From assembly GCA_964247055.1 (NCBI GenBank), contig OZ176052.1, forward strand, positions 7,192,001 to 7,256,000: 64,000 bases of DNA. Direction: 5' to 3'. Each line of letters begins with the position of its first letter. Position 1 is the first letter of the stretch. Below the pieces are notes generated by a model. The model searched no databases and was not told the origin of the DNA. It saw only the letters and a list, made by a program, of their open reading frames with translations. Source of the stretch: Paragordius varius. Lineage: Eukaryota; Nematomorpha. Below are positions 12,001-24,700 of this stretch, piece by piece. Made by a program: the position numbers and the translations under genes.

Positions 12001-15000
12001 TTGCATGAGTTGGAATCGATTTGTCGGAGGCCACAAAATGGCTTCAGGAGGTGCTGATGGGATTGTCTCATTATGGGATCTTAATGAGGGCAAACAACTC
12101 GGCACTCAATTGCATATCCATAAAGCCAAAGTTTCTTAATTATTTAGACCTATCACTAATTTACAGAATAGCTGTTTTTGTTAAAAATAGTGTTGAAATT
12201 TAACTGATATTTGTAGATTTAAGCGCACTTAAATTGGTAGTTATAAAATGAATATCTAAAGGAACGATTGTAATGTAAATCTATAGGATAAGTAAATTTA
12301 AGTTATAAGTGGATCCCATATAACTGAAATATAGTATATAATTTAATAAAATCTTACTATTCAATAATTTAACCTGAATAATTAAAAATTATAAAAAATA
12401 CTTTATAAATGCTACGGAATTAAAAGAATTTAATTTATTGATTTTTACAAAATTATATTTTTATCGGTTTATATTTTAATGGTAATAATGTCTTTTTGAT
12501 TTAAATACCGATTATAAACTTACAGTTAATATTTTTTAGCTAATTTTTTATCTAAGTAATTATAACTATACGGTTAATTTATTTTATATTAGTTCACTGT
12601 TTCCAATGTTTATAAAAATATGTAGTTTTTACGCTAACAATTAATCAATATTTATAATTTTGATATTGTTTATTCATTGAACTACTAATAAAATGTTAAA
12701 GTATAAGTTTGAGTTAAATTTATAATTAAAATATATCAAGGCCATCAATTAGAAATTTCATAACCTTTCTCTCTTGCGATAATTATATTGCATAGTTTAA
12801 TTTATATATTGTGTTCTTATCATATCCAGATTTATTCCATTATTTTTTTAATATAAATATCGTCCATCATAATTAATTACATGTTTAACCTATTTTTCTG
12901 TTCAAATAGATTAATTCATTGGAGTGGCATCCCTCAGAATCACATTTACTTTTATCTGCTGCTTCCGATGGGTAATTTTGAAATTTTAATCCATTTTTTA
13001 ACTTATTACTTACAATAAATTTAGCCTTTTATACTATTGTTATTTTATAATAAAAATTGAAGTTATACAAAACGTTAAAACTAAAAGACAACTCACTGAA
13101 AGGCAGCCATACTCCGTTATTTTTTAATATAACCTAACCTCTCGTTCTGGGTCGCAAGAAAATGAATAAGATATGTAAATTCACAATTATAATTATAAAG
13201 GTTTATAATCAGACTAATGTTTAGAATGCTATAAGTTTCTTTAAAAAATTGGTCTTTTAGTTTTCAGATTTTCCTTTAACATCTATATTTATTGTAAACT
13301 TATAAAAAAAGTCAAATAGTGGTTTTGGATGGAAGGCAAGCAACTGAGGAAAATGTCACTTTGAAAGATGCATGCAAGAAAATTGAGCTGAAAAACGAAG
13401 ATATTGAGGGTGCCTATTGGAACCCACATGAATCATTCCAAATCATTGTATGTATGTTTGTATATGTAAAATTGATCAATAATAAGCTTTTCAAATTTAA
13501 ATATATTTTATTTTAAGTTGATATAGTTCATAATAACACTATCCTACAAATTTACTAATTTTTGGGTATTATTGAATGAGTCAATAATTTAAAAACTTTT
13601 AATCATTTTTAATTGTTTTTTTCAAATATGTGTAGGATTTTAATTATTCTTTACTAATATAAATTATATATTAATTTAATTTTACATATATCTTTAAAGC
13701 AGGGTATGCGGGTAATGAACCATTTATTTTTTGCACAATCGAAGTTATTTTTGGGGGAGTCCATTTTATTATTATTTATTCAACACAAAATTAAGAAATG
13801 TGAAATGGTATATCTGATGCAATTATCGTAAAGCTTTGTTTATCATTGTAATGCATTAAACACCTAAACTATTGCAATTTTATTTACGAAGTTTTTTAAA
13901 GCAATTTTTTTAAAGATAAAAATTTTAAAGCACCGAAGTTTTAAACTTAAAGATTGGCCTTAATATGTTATCAATTGTCAAAACCTTTATCATTTAAATT
14001 ATTGTTAAACAAATGTCTTTCATATTTTTTTTTACTTTTCAGCATATTTATTATTTTACTTTAATGTTGTTGACTTATTTTTGTTATATAATTTAGATAT
14101 TTTTTATTTACAAATTCCATTCACTAGGCAGGAACAAACTCTGGCTATATACATATTTACGACTGTCGAAATTTAAAAGAATCACTTTTTACCATAAATA
14201 CCTTATCATCCGATATCATATCCAATAATGCTGCCAACATAGACATCAACGAAACTAGAACAACTGGAAAAAAGAAACGGAAGGTTGAAAAGCAAGCCCC
14301 TTTAGATTTTGAAAGTAACTTGTTTTTTATCAATATTATTTGTCTAAAGAGATTATCAAGTATTACAAACTAGTTTTTAAGTTTCTTATTAAAACTATAT
14401 AAAAAATTTTTTAATTCACATACAAACAAAGAATTTTATTCTCGTGTTCAGATAGTTTTATATAAAAATTACTTGCAATTAAAAATAGGCTAAATTTGAG
14501 GCATAAAAGGTTTTGTTGCTAAAAAATTTACCATAATTATTATTTTAATTAAATGAAGCTTAACAGAAGATCTAAAATATACCATTTTTTCAGCCATTAT
14601 TTTAAGTATTTTTCAATTACCAATCTTTCTAGAACCAACTTAAACGTATTAAAGCATCTTTTTGCTAATTTAAACGCGGATACGAGATTTTAATTAAAAT
14701 GTTTAAAAGTATTTTAATTATACATATCTACTTTTTAGCGTTTGCCTTTGATTTATGTTACCCGGCCTTGATAACATCTCATAGCAAAGAATTTTGTATC
14801 AAATTATGGGATGTATCAAAATTCGATGGTTCAACACAAGTATCACCCGAACCAATCAAAGTTGTTAAAAGTTTAGTTCGTAATATACACACTCTTAAAT
14901 TCGCCGTTCAAACTGATGATAATAATAATAATAATAAAATAAATAATACATTACTAAAAAGCTCTTATACCCTGGCATATGCTGGATTCAGTAAAAAACC

Positions 15001-15031
15001 ATTTGTTAAAACAATTAAATTGATGCAATAA
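9076..15031 (+). CDS. PWP1: Periodic tryptophan protein 1 homolog, WD40 protein (nine exons)
   Basis: Exons 9076-9138, 9160-9460, 10416-10541, 11349-11488, 11978-12130, 12910-12971, 13312-13447, 14128-14314 and 14739-15031; the joined frame is 1461 nt, 486 residues, close to human PWP1 (501). Matches to remembered PWP1 sequence: CFTWVPPGFAAEKP at the start, the acidic segment of exon 2, DEDLEDWLIKPNDYLIPCG, VYNEVEDSFYVHHDI, IGVWDLDVDGALEPI, CMSWNRFVGGHKMASGGADG with VSLWDLN, LEWHPSESHLLLSAASDG and AYWNPHESFQI. A basic KKKRKVE stretch in exon 8 could be a nuclear signal. The family is nucleolar/chromatin-associated and acts in ribosome biogenesis. The start is the only ATG in frame with the conserved N-terminus. 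Intron 1 is only 21 bp. The exon 5 donor is the weak GTTTCT, and the exon 7 acceptor is a purine run (AAAAAAAG). Other introns are 241-955 bp and repeat-poor. Confidence 0.93.
9139..9159 (+). other. 21-bp intron in PWP1
   Basis: GTAAAT...TTCTAG separates exon 1 (ending EKPLR) from exon 2 (starting IQLSNKDL). It contains TAA and TAG in frame and a TTAAT branch-like motif. Human PWP1 is continuous here (ETPDKVELSKEE), so a protein product needs this segment removed. Confidence 0.75.
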
Positions 15032-15032
15032 A
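15027..15032 (+). terminator. Polyadenylation signal overlapping the PWP1 stop
   Basis: AATAAA at 15027-15032 includes the stop codon TAA (15029-15031). If used, the 3' UTR would be very short. Confidence 0.5.
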
Positions 15033-15701
15033 TATATGTATTGTTATATGTCGCTTTGCGAAGACATTTTTCTACTCGCATAAATATTCTTTATGTTAAG
15101 TAAAAGAAAAATATATCATTTGGTGTTAGTAACAGTTTGAAACGAATTCGGATAGTTGATTACATCAAGTCAACTCAAGATTGTATAATCTTAACATATG
15201 TAAGGGCCATGTGAATGAGCCGGTTAAAATGGATGTTATGACCTATATTTTACAAGTTGAGGGAGCCCCCATTTTTGTGGATTTAGATAGTTTAAATACC
15301 TTATATATAATTCATAAAAGGAGGGTTATAAGTTTCAAAAATTTGATAATTGGTTTAGGGTAATCGATCATTTCAAATAATATTAAAAGACACGTTCTTT
15401 ATCTTAATGCTTAAAATTTGTTCATTAACGTTAAATTCATTTATCGCAAATGTAGAATTAGTTATATTAATTTTTAATTAACATGATAATAGATTGGTTT
15501 TTGACCCATTCAACTGTATTATATAATTTAAAGCACCATTTATAAAACAATAAGAATGAAATACCATGATAAGTTATCAAGAGCAATACTGAATCATTTT
15601 TTATTTATTAATTATTATGGATGTGTATTGACTATTCTATAATGTTATAACTTTAATTAGATGATGTATTATAGAGCCCCATAGTAATAGTTTATTGTTT
15701 A
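15033..15701. other. Intergenic gap between convergent genes
   Basis: About 670 bp between the end of PWP1 and the end of gene A. A short open frame at 15181-15363 (+) has no recognisable similarity. An AATAAA on the minus strand sits just after the gene A stop. Confidence 0.5.
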
Positions 15702-18700
15702 TTAAAAAAATGTATTTGGTTTAACGGTATTCTCACATGTCTTGATTGCGTTCGTCCTATATAAGACGACCTGACCTCTCAATGACTGTGAATGATCTGG
15801 TCTTGGCACCGAGGCGACCCAGTTTTGGAAGGTTAAGACGACATAATTTTTGTAAAAAGTAGTGTCAACTTGATCATCTCCCTTTGTTATGCTTACTTCC
15901 ACACCTCTATTGCTTTGATGGATCACCATCTATGCATTGCATTATATTAAATATATATTTGTTTAGCTATTGGCATTTTTTACCACAGAGCGATTTCGAA
16001 TATACATTTAAAAATATCTAGGATATTTTGGTCCAAATTTAAAAATATGTTAGATTAGGCGCATTATACAAAAAAATATTTTTTAAAAATGTAAAAAATC
16101 TTATTTCAATATTTTAATCCCCAAATTTTTTGTTTTAGACAAAAAAACTTGGAAATAAAAATGTTTGGTTTACAAAAAAATTATAAACTAATTTTTAATA
16201 ATTCTAATTTTGTTATCATTTTCAGTAGATTTTAGAGATTTTTATCTTATCTTTATTGTATAATAATACCTTTCAGCCTTATTTTTTGTTACAAAATTTA
16301 ATCTCTGGGATTTTAGGCTGAAAATTCTTACATAAAATTCAAAATCAAATGTACTGTTAATAAAGTATACCTTTTTTTGTTTGTGTGCTTGCAAATCGAT
16401 TTTGTCAGAGCTGTTAAAAAGATTAACTATAGATAGATAGTTATAGGTTCCTGCAGCATCAAATGTTACCTATCAATAACATATTAAGATGCAAAAATTG
16501 AATATAGAAAAAATACCTTAAACAGGACATATAGATTATAATTATTATTTATCCTGCTTAGATAAATTTTTAATTTAGCGAAATTCTTACCATTGAAACC
16601 ATCAAGTGAAAATGACTAAGATAGTTTCATATATTAGTTATTAGGAGTATTGTTAAATTTTTTTGTGAGAATGCATTATATTAACGTAATTTAACAATGG
16701 CTATATGTCTAAAGTGACCAGATTTTTTGAAGAAAAAAGCGGGACAAATCTGAGAAAGGGGGGCATGGGGTTCCAACCAAAAAATTTTATACAAAAAATT
16801 TATTGTAATATTTATTTATTTTTAACACAAATACATTATAAATATATATAAATATTTTATTTTTTGGTATATTTTTTTATTTGAGGGAATGCGTTTTAGC
16901 AGATTCTCATCCTTTTTTAAAATATAAGTCTTCACAAGTATTCGTCAAATTATATTTGACAGATAAAATGGCCTTTAAAGTTTCGACATGTAAATTTGAT
17001 TTTTCCGATGTCCACACCTGATTTAGTGTGGAAAAAACGTTCTCAGTAGCAGCGGTTTTAGGTAAAGACTAATTCCACAATTTTTAAAATATTGTATGGA
17101 ACATAGTTTGTTTCAAAATGATGAAATATTTCTAACAATTTCTTTTCTACTGTATTTTTTGTAGTCCATAATTTAAATTTGTCATTATTAATATATTTTT
17201 TAACTCTTCAGAAAAAGGATGATTTTCTGAAAGATTACTTTTTGGGAATTTTTGGGAGATGCAGATGTAATCAAATGATTTTTGAACATCGCACCAATTA
17301 AATTCTGGTTTTAATGTTATCCAATGATCATTGGATTGCACCGTCCAGTCTTCCAATAATCTTTACAGTTTGTTTAAAACATTTTTATATGGTACAGGAT
17401 ATCTTGGCGATTTATTAAGCTTTGTTTTTATAAATTAATTATAATATTGCGGATGGTTAATGGTATAAAATTATTTCCTTGACATTGGAATTTTAGGTTA
17501 CCAACTTCATTGGCTACTTTGATTGCCAAAATTTTGTCACCTTCTATAAATTTAATAACATTTTGAAAGAGAGAAGCTTGATTAAGTAGGAGTAACTATA
17601 TTTTTGAAGAGTCACTTTCAAAAAACTTTTGGAAAGTTGTAGGACATTTGTCCTGAGATAAAAAATAGGATTTTAAAGGATCGCACATTTTTAATGGCAG
17701 AAGAGCTAACCAACGAGTTTTACAATACATTTTTAGATAATAAACTTCGGCATTTTCACAGAATTCCCTTAAGCGTTTCAACGCGTACCATGTATATATA
17801 AAAATAGGAATGTTTAACAACTACATTTTTAATATCTAGGGATATCATATCAGCTGTTTGAATAGCGTTGTGTAATATATGTGCACACCCAGCGCCAATA
17901 ATGTTTTGATTAAGATTATCTGCTAATTTATGAAAAATATTTTTTGTTCCCCTCCTTGCTTTTCCACCGAAGTTGGTATTGTTGTTGTCAGCGCAATATG
18001 CGATGATTTTATTTTTTAAATTATTTTTTTCTAGAATATTCATTATTGAAGTAAAAATTATGTCGGAATTTTCACTGAGAGAAATAGAACTAAAATCTTA
18101 ATCTTTACTCCGGTTTATGGATAGGGATAAGAAATTAATTTTCAGCAAATCTTTTTGTATTTCAGAAAATGCATGTGGCGAAAGGACATTGCATACAATG
18201 ACTTCAGCCTTTGTACGGGCACATGTAAATTTTTTATTGAATAATGTACGAATAATCTATGAGGTACAATCCATAGATCTAAAGGAATGATTGTGATTAA
18301 CCGCGTGAAGAGATAAAACGCCTTTGGCTAGTGTCAAATTCTTTTCTTCCTATCCAAAAGCGGTTTTTCGATAAAAATCGCTCACTTTTAAGATGATGCC
18401 GCCATATCTAAACAATTCTTATGTTTCTGTGTTTCCATATGCTTTGTAAAATCATGCTTGCTGCCATGTGTTAGGGTGGATTCCCCTTCGCATAAAAAAC
18501 ATTTAACAAATGATTCATACTTCGTTTATTTGATAAAAGAAAATTTCATTAATTTATGGTTGAATTAATAACCTCTTTTTGTACTCATATTTTTTTTACT
18601 AATATTAGTTAAGATAACTAATGATAAAAAATTTATACGAATTTTTTAATAAAAAATTTAAATGTATTAAAAAAAATATTTTTTATATAATCTTGAAAAA

Positions 18701-21700
18701 GCGGGACATTTCGAAAACGTAGCGGGACGCGGGACAAAGTGTGAAAAAGCGGGACTGTCCCGCCAAAAGCGGGACGTCTGGTCACCTTATATATGTCTCA
18801 GGATCTGAAAGAATGTAATAAAATAACACTTATAATTTGTCCGATATTGTGATAACTATTTCTTAATTGTTATTTATTATTTTATCGAAAAATGTTTTAT
18901 AATTAAGGTTGTATATTAAAACAAATTTAAAAGTTTCATTTTGATGTAGAATGTTTATGACGTTTTATTTAAATAAATAACCTCATTCAAAGCAATTTGA
19001 ACATTCTCATCATTGACATAGTCCTTTAATAGGTCCGGGTTGAATGGCGTAAAATCGTCAATGATTTTTACCCCCTCCAAACTGCCTGATGAATATCGAG
19101 AGGCAATCCCTTCATACAGTGTATTATTGATGCGCACCAAATTTACACGGCTATTAATGAACAAGATGTTCTTAGTCACTTATATAAAACTTTATTTTTT
19201 ACTGAAATATATAGTTTTAAAAATTGTCAACATTAATTTATACCCAAAATCGGGGGCTATAATAACCTGATGAAATATATATATTCTGATAGGAAAATGG
19301 ATTATTATGATGCTTTTGGTTTTTGGCCCTTACGAGTGATTTACGAATGTTATACACTTTGTGGTAAGTGCTCCATATCAGAAAATGGCAAAATTTGCGC
19401 ATATTTTTTAAAAAAATTTTTTGGTGAAAGCTAGAGACTTGATTCCAATAAATATTTCTAAAATATATCATACTACATATAAAGAGCAAAAAAAATTTTA
19501 GATGTGGGCTCCAAAAGTCCCAATATTTTTTGCTCTTCTAGAATGGGCTAATCCTCTTAAAATAAACGCAAAAATGCGGGGATCGAGCGATAAAACTTTG
19601 GAATATATGCTATATTTTGACATCAACAAAAAATATTTTTTTAAAAAAAAGCATAATTTTTGAAAAACTAATTTTGAAAATTCTGTTGAGGCGTACTTCA
19701 CACTATTTTGAATCATGATGGAAACGGTTTGGCTTTAATATATAATAAAATTCGATGATGATGAACATTTTTATTACCTCAGAATTTTGATGAAAACATT
19801 CGTTTGTCCTAAAATTTATGTTTTATTATTGTTTTTTTTACTGAATTCATCTAATTTTCTAAGCTAACAAACCGTAATATAAAAACTCTGAAGTGTTAAA
19901 AAAAGTGTTTTTATAATATACCATTTACAGTTCAAATTCACACTTGAACAATTCAAATTCACCCTCCAACATTTCAAATTCACCCTTGAACAATTCAAAT
20001 TCACCCTTAAACAATTCAAAATCACCCTCGAACAATATAAAGTTACCCTAAAATAAATATGTGTTTTAAATTAAAAATTACCTATATTTTTTATATTTTT
20101 ATGAAATGAAATTTTCTTTAAAATTAATATAATACTGAAAAAAAATAAACTATGCCATAAGAATATATTTCATATTAATGATGAGTTATATTAGCCAGAA
20201 AACACATAATTTATTTTTAGGGTGAATTTGAATTGTTTAAGGGTGATTTTGAATTGTTTAAGGGTGAATTAATTGTTTAAGGGTGAACTTAAATTGTTTA
20301 ATGGTGAATTTGAATTGTTCAAGGGTGAATTTGAATTGTTCGAGGGTGAATTGTAAATGGTATATCTAAAAGTTTTATACCGTTTCGAGCATGCCACACA
20401 CAAAAGTATGAAGTAGCTTCAACAAAATTTTGCTAAATATTAATTTTTTTAAAGTATACAATTTTTAAAATTTTGGTAAATATCAAATTTAGCATATAGT
20501 TAAAGTTTCGTCACGCAATACCGGCATTTTTGCGTTCATTTTAAGAGGACTAGCTCATTTTAAAGGAACAAAAAATTTGGGACTTAGCCCACATCTAAAA
20601 AATTTTATTAAAAATATTGTTTTACTTTTTATATGTTATTTATGATGTATTTTAATGATATTTTTTGGAATGAAGCCTCTAGCTTTTACCAAAAGGCTTT
20701 TCTTAAATCACTCGTAAGGGCCAAAACCAAAGGAACCATCATAATCCTGATATATTTCTCTATCAGAATATAATTTCATCAGATTATTTTTTTGTGGACA
20801 CTGTGCTTTGTCAAAGTATAATTGGTAAAATTCATAATAAGTTTATATAATGGTATTTAAAATGTTTCATGTATATTGCAAAAGTACCTGTATAGCACAC
20901 CATCGTTATAGATATTATAAGTATCAGATTCAGTCAAAAACGCGCAAATATCTTTCATATCATAGTACTGATCTATAAAAAAACAAAGAATATCGCATCT
21001 TTGTAATAAAATTACACATGTTCTTAGTCAAAAAATTATAAATATTATTATTCCAATTTTGTCAAAAAGTTAGAAACCCCTATAAATGATCAATTGAGTA
21101 TTTAAAAATTGATATAAAATAAATAAAACCTATCTAATACTGTTTATAAATATATTTTTTGACATTTAGCTGACAGTATGTAAACATAATTCTATCATAT
21201 GGGTAAAACTGCTCTCAAAGGCCATGTACATTAAACTCTTAAAATATTTAGAAGTGTATTTCAGGATAGATGTAAACAAAACTGCTTAAATAGCTGTGTA
21301 ATCCTTTACAGGTTTTTTGGTAAAAAAGCATATAATTTTGAAAGGATTCAATTATATATATATTGTTCTAATGGCCATCGGCTTACACATTTTGTCGCTG
21401 CCCTCTTTCACATTAAAGCCACAACTTTTAAATTTTGGAAACCATGACATGTTCTAATCGATGGAGCATGATCACTATATGTTTTACCAACAAACGACAT
21501 TCAGCAGCCTTTTCCTTCTGATAAAATAAGAAGATCAATGATGCCGCAATAGGCACAAATTTCGACATGATTATGTATGATAAAAATAAGACGTTACCTT
21601 TTGGCAGACTCATATTTTGTGTTAGTTTAATAAAGGATGAACAACATGAGATGCAACAAAACGTTAACGACATATGACTATACCTGGTATAGTCCGGTTT

Positions 21701-24700
21701 AATTATGCTTTGTGTTGCACGTTAAGAATAATTATTGCATAATATGTAAAACAATATCATCACACCACAAATTAAAGGGAAATATAACTAATCATTAATT
21801 AAAGGTTTAATCGAAAGAGCTTTATTTACAAAATTAATCATAATAACAACATTTCCTTTTCTAAAAAGGTTAATAAAGCTCTATCAAAATCTATTTTCTA
21901 TGAGGAAATATTAAAAACGAACGGCCAAGGACAGTAAAAAATATTTCATTTTTTTTTAAGTTTTAAACTTTTTGATTATAGGAAAATCAAATATTAATTC
22001 AGAAATTAATTATTACATCTTGATAATTATACAATATTCCCAATAATTAACTATGTTTTCAAAAAAGACTTTTATAATTAACACAAATATTTAATCTTCC
22101 CACAACCGAAGAGAAAATCTTTAGTTTTATTGTGCCGTTTTGCTCAAAAAGATACCTTATAAAAGCATGAAATTTAATTCTGACATTAATAGGATCTTAA
22201 TTTCATAATCCATGTTTAGCAATAGAGATCATCTCTATTGTTAAATCACTTTAAAAAAAAAATTAAATTTAATGAGACAACTTCATTTAACATTTTGTCA
22301 TATGCGGATACTGTTAATTTAAAATAACATGGATATTATTTGAATACAATAGGATTTTGATTGGATTAATTAAGTTTGAGTACATATACATTGCTAGGTT
22401 TTCATCAATTATTACCGGATAGTATATGCAGCAAAGGGAATATTATTGGCTGTGCTTTTACTACTATTTCCAATAATAAAATTCTTTGCTCTATATGCTA
22501 TCGGGCAATGTATAATAAAAAATTAGCAACTTATATTTATATATTACTGGGTTCAGCACTAAGGAATTTGCGATATGAGCGCGTAATATTGCTGGACGTA
22601 TCTGTAGTTTGTGGAGCATCAAGAGCCTTTAAGCCTCCAGATTGTGAGTGAAAGATTTTTACGACATAATAATTTTCATAAAATTCTTTAACCATTACAG
22701 TACCATCAATGTTTTGGGCTTGGATCTAAAAGAAAATATATTAATAACTGTTTAATGTTTTAATATAGTTTCTTTGTTAACAAAGTTGCTTTAATAAATT
22801 TTATATTTTAATAATTTTTATCATATTTTCAGTCAAAAGCAACATTTATAAAAGCAAAATTATTTCGGTTGTTTTTGCTTGAAAAAATGTTGCGTTTGGT
22901 TGCAAATGTTACTTTTGTCTAAAAATGGCATAACATTTAAAATAATTTTTTTAATGTTTGAATTTAAGTTTTGTGTAACCTTCCTGATGGCATCTGCATA
23001 ATAGCTGAAAGATTGGCCTTTCATTTCAAAGCAATCTTCACCATTTTCTCGGTATCTCATAAAACACATTGGATAGGATTCGTTGAGAGGAAAAGATTGC
23101 CAAGTTTTTCCTAATTCAATCTGTTTTTAAATGATATGGTTATTACTTTCAAAAATATTTAAAAAATTTAAATAAAATTTATTTGTCCATACAATAAGTA
23201 TAAAAATAGATTATTTAAAAGGTATTTCTGAAATTGGCTTTTTACATTAAAAATTTATCTTAAATTGTCTTAAACAAGATGGCCCTTATGTGTTTTTGAT
23301 ATGGAAACTAGTGGTTATTCAAAAGTACATATCATATATGTGGTTACCTCAAATCAAATAATGATTTGTGTAGATAGGTTTTGAACAGAATTATATCTCA
23401 TTATATACCGTTTCCTCAAAGTTTTCCCAGTTAATCGAAACGTTTTTCCAGTCAATCGAAACATTTTCCCAGTCAATCGAAACATTTTCCCAATCAATCG
23501 AAACGTTTTCCCAGTCAATCGAAACGTTTTCCCAGTCAATAAATACTTTTTCCTAATAAAAAAACGGTTTTATTTTTCATAATAAATATCAAAAGAAGAT
23601 ATAAAAAGAAGTTTTAACCATTATCAGCGTGATATTAGAATATATTTTTTGTAAAACACAATTATTGAATGGCAATTTTCCAATTTTTGTCGATAATATT
23701 GTCGGGAAAAAATATCTAAACAAAAAATTTTTTAGATAAAAGTTTTGATTTGAAAATATTAAATAAAAAGGATATTTGACTAAAATAGTGGTGTCCTACA
23801 CAAATGGTTTCGCGGGCCACATTTTTAACTCAAAAAGTGGCGAGCCGCATTCGAAATATATACGGGCATTCATAAATAATTTATTCGATTTTAGACGTAA
23901 GCCTGAAATTACAAACACAATATAACAATTTTTTTCAAGTTCGTTGCCAAACATACTTATTCAGAAAAATTGCGTAAGAACTATCAATTTTACTTAGATT
24001 ATGGCCATATTTTTGCATATGGGTTTCCAAATCTTTCGCGGGCCTCAGAATCTCCCAGGGCCGCGTGTTGGCCACCTCCGGAATAAAGGTTAATTATATT
24101 ATATAAATTATGGCAAAGTAGAGATGTTTAAAATCCAATTTAAAGCGTTAAATGACCAATTTGAGACGAAAATGGTATATTTTAAAACTTTTATTATTTC
24201 AGTCGTGTAGATTTTAAAAGTTAGCCCAAAATATGCTTGCCATTGATAGAATAAATATTATTATAAATATTTTATTAAAAATACTCAAATTCCACAAAAT
24301 ATAACCTTTATAGAATAAGTCATTAATGATTGTGATTGGAATGTAATTGGAAAAATTGCCATTCAATAATTGTGTTTTACAAAAAATAATATTCTAATAT
24401 CACGCCGATAATGGTTAAAACTTCTTTTTAAATTGTTTTGAATACCATTTACAGTTCAAATTCACCCTTGAACAATTCAAATTCACCCTCGAACAATTCA
24501 AACTCACCCTTGAACAATTTAAATTCATCTTTTAACAATTCAAATTCATCCTAAAAATAAATTTTGTGTTTTTGAACTAATATAACTCATTTATTAATAA
24601 GAAATATATGTTTATGGTATAGTTTATTTTTTTTTAGTATTATTTTAATTTAAAACCAAATTTTAATTTTTAAAAATATATAAAATATAGGTAATTTTAA

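Noticed and set aside
15181-15363. Sixty-residue open frame on the plus strand between PWP1 and gene A
   Set aside because: No family resemblance, no splice partner seen, and the position fits a 3' region.
19040-19270. Plus-strand open frame over exon 7 of gene A
   Set aside because: Shadow of the minus-strand exon, which matches genes B and C.
23404-23545. CRISPR-like appearance of regularly repeated short units
   Set aside because: Units are directly adjacent without spacers and lie inside the arms of a eukaryotic inverted-repeat element.
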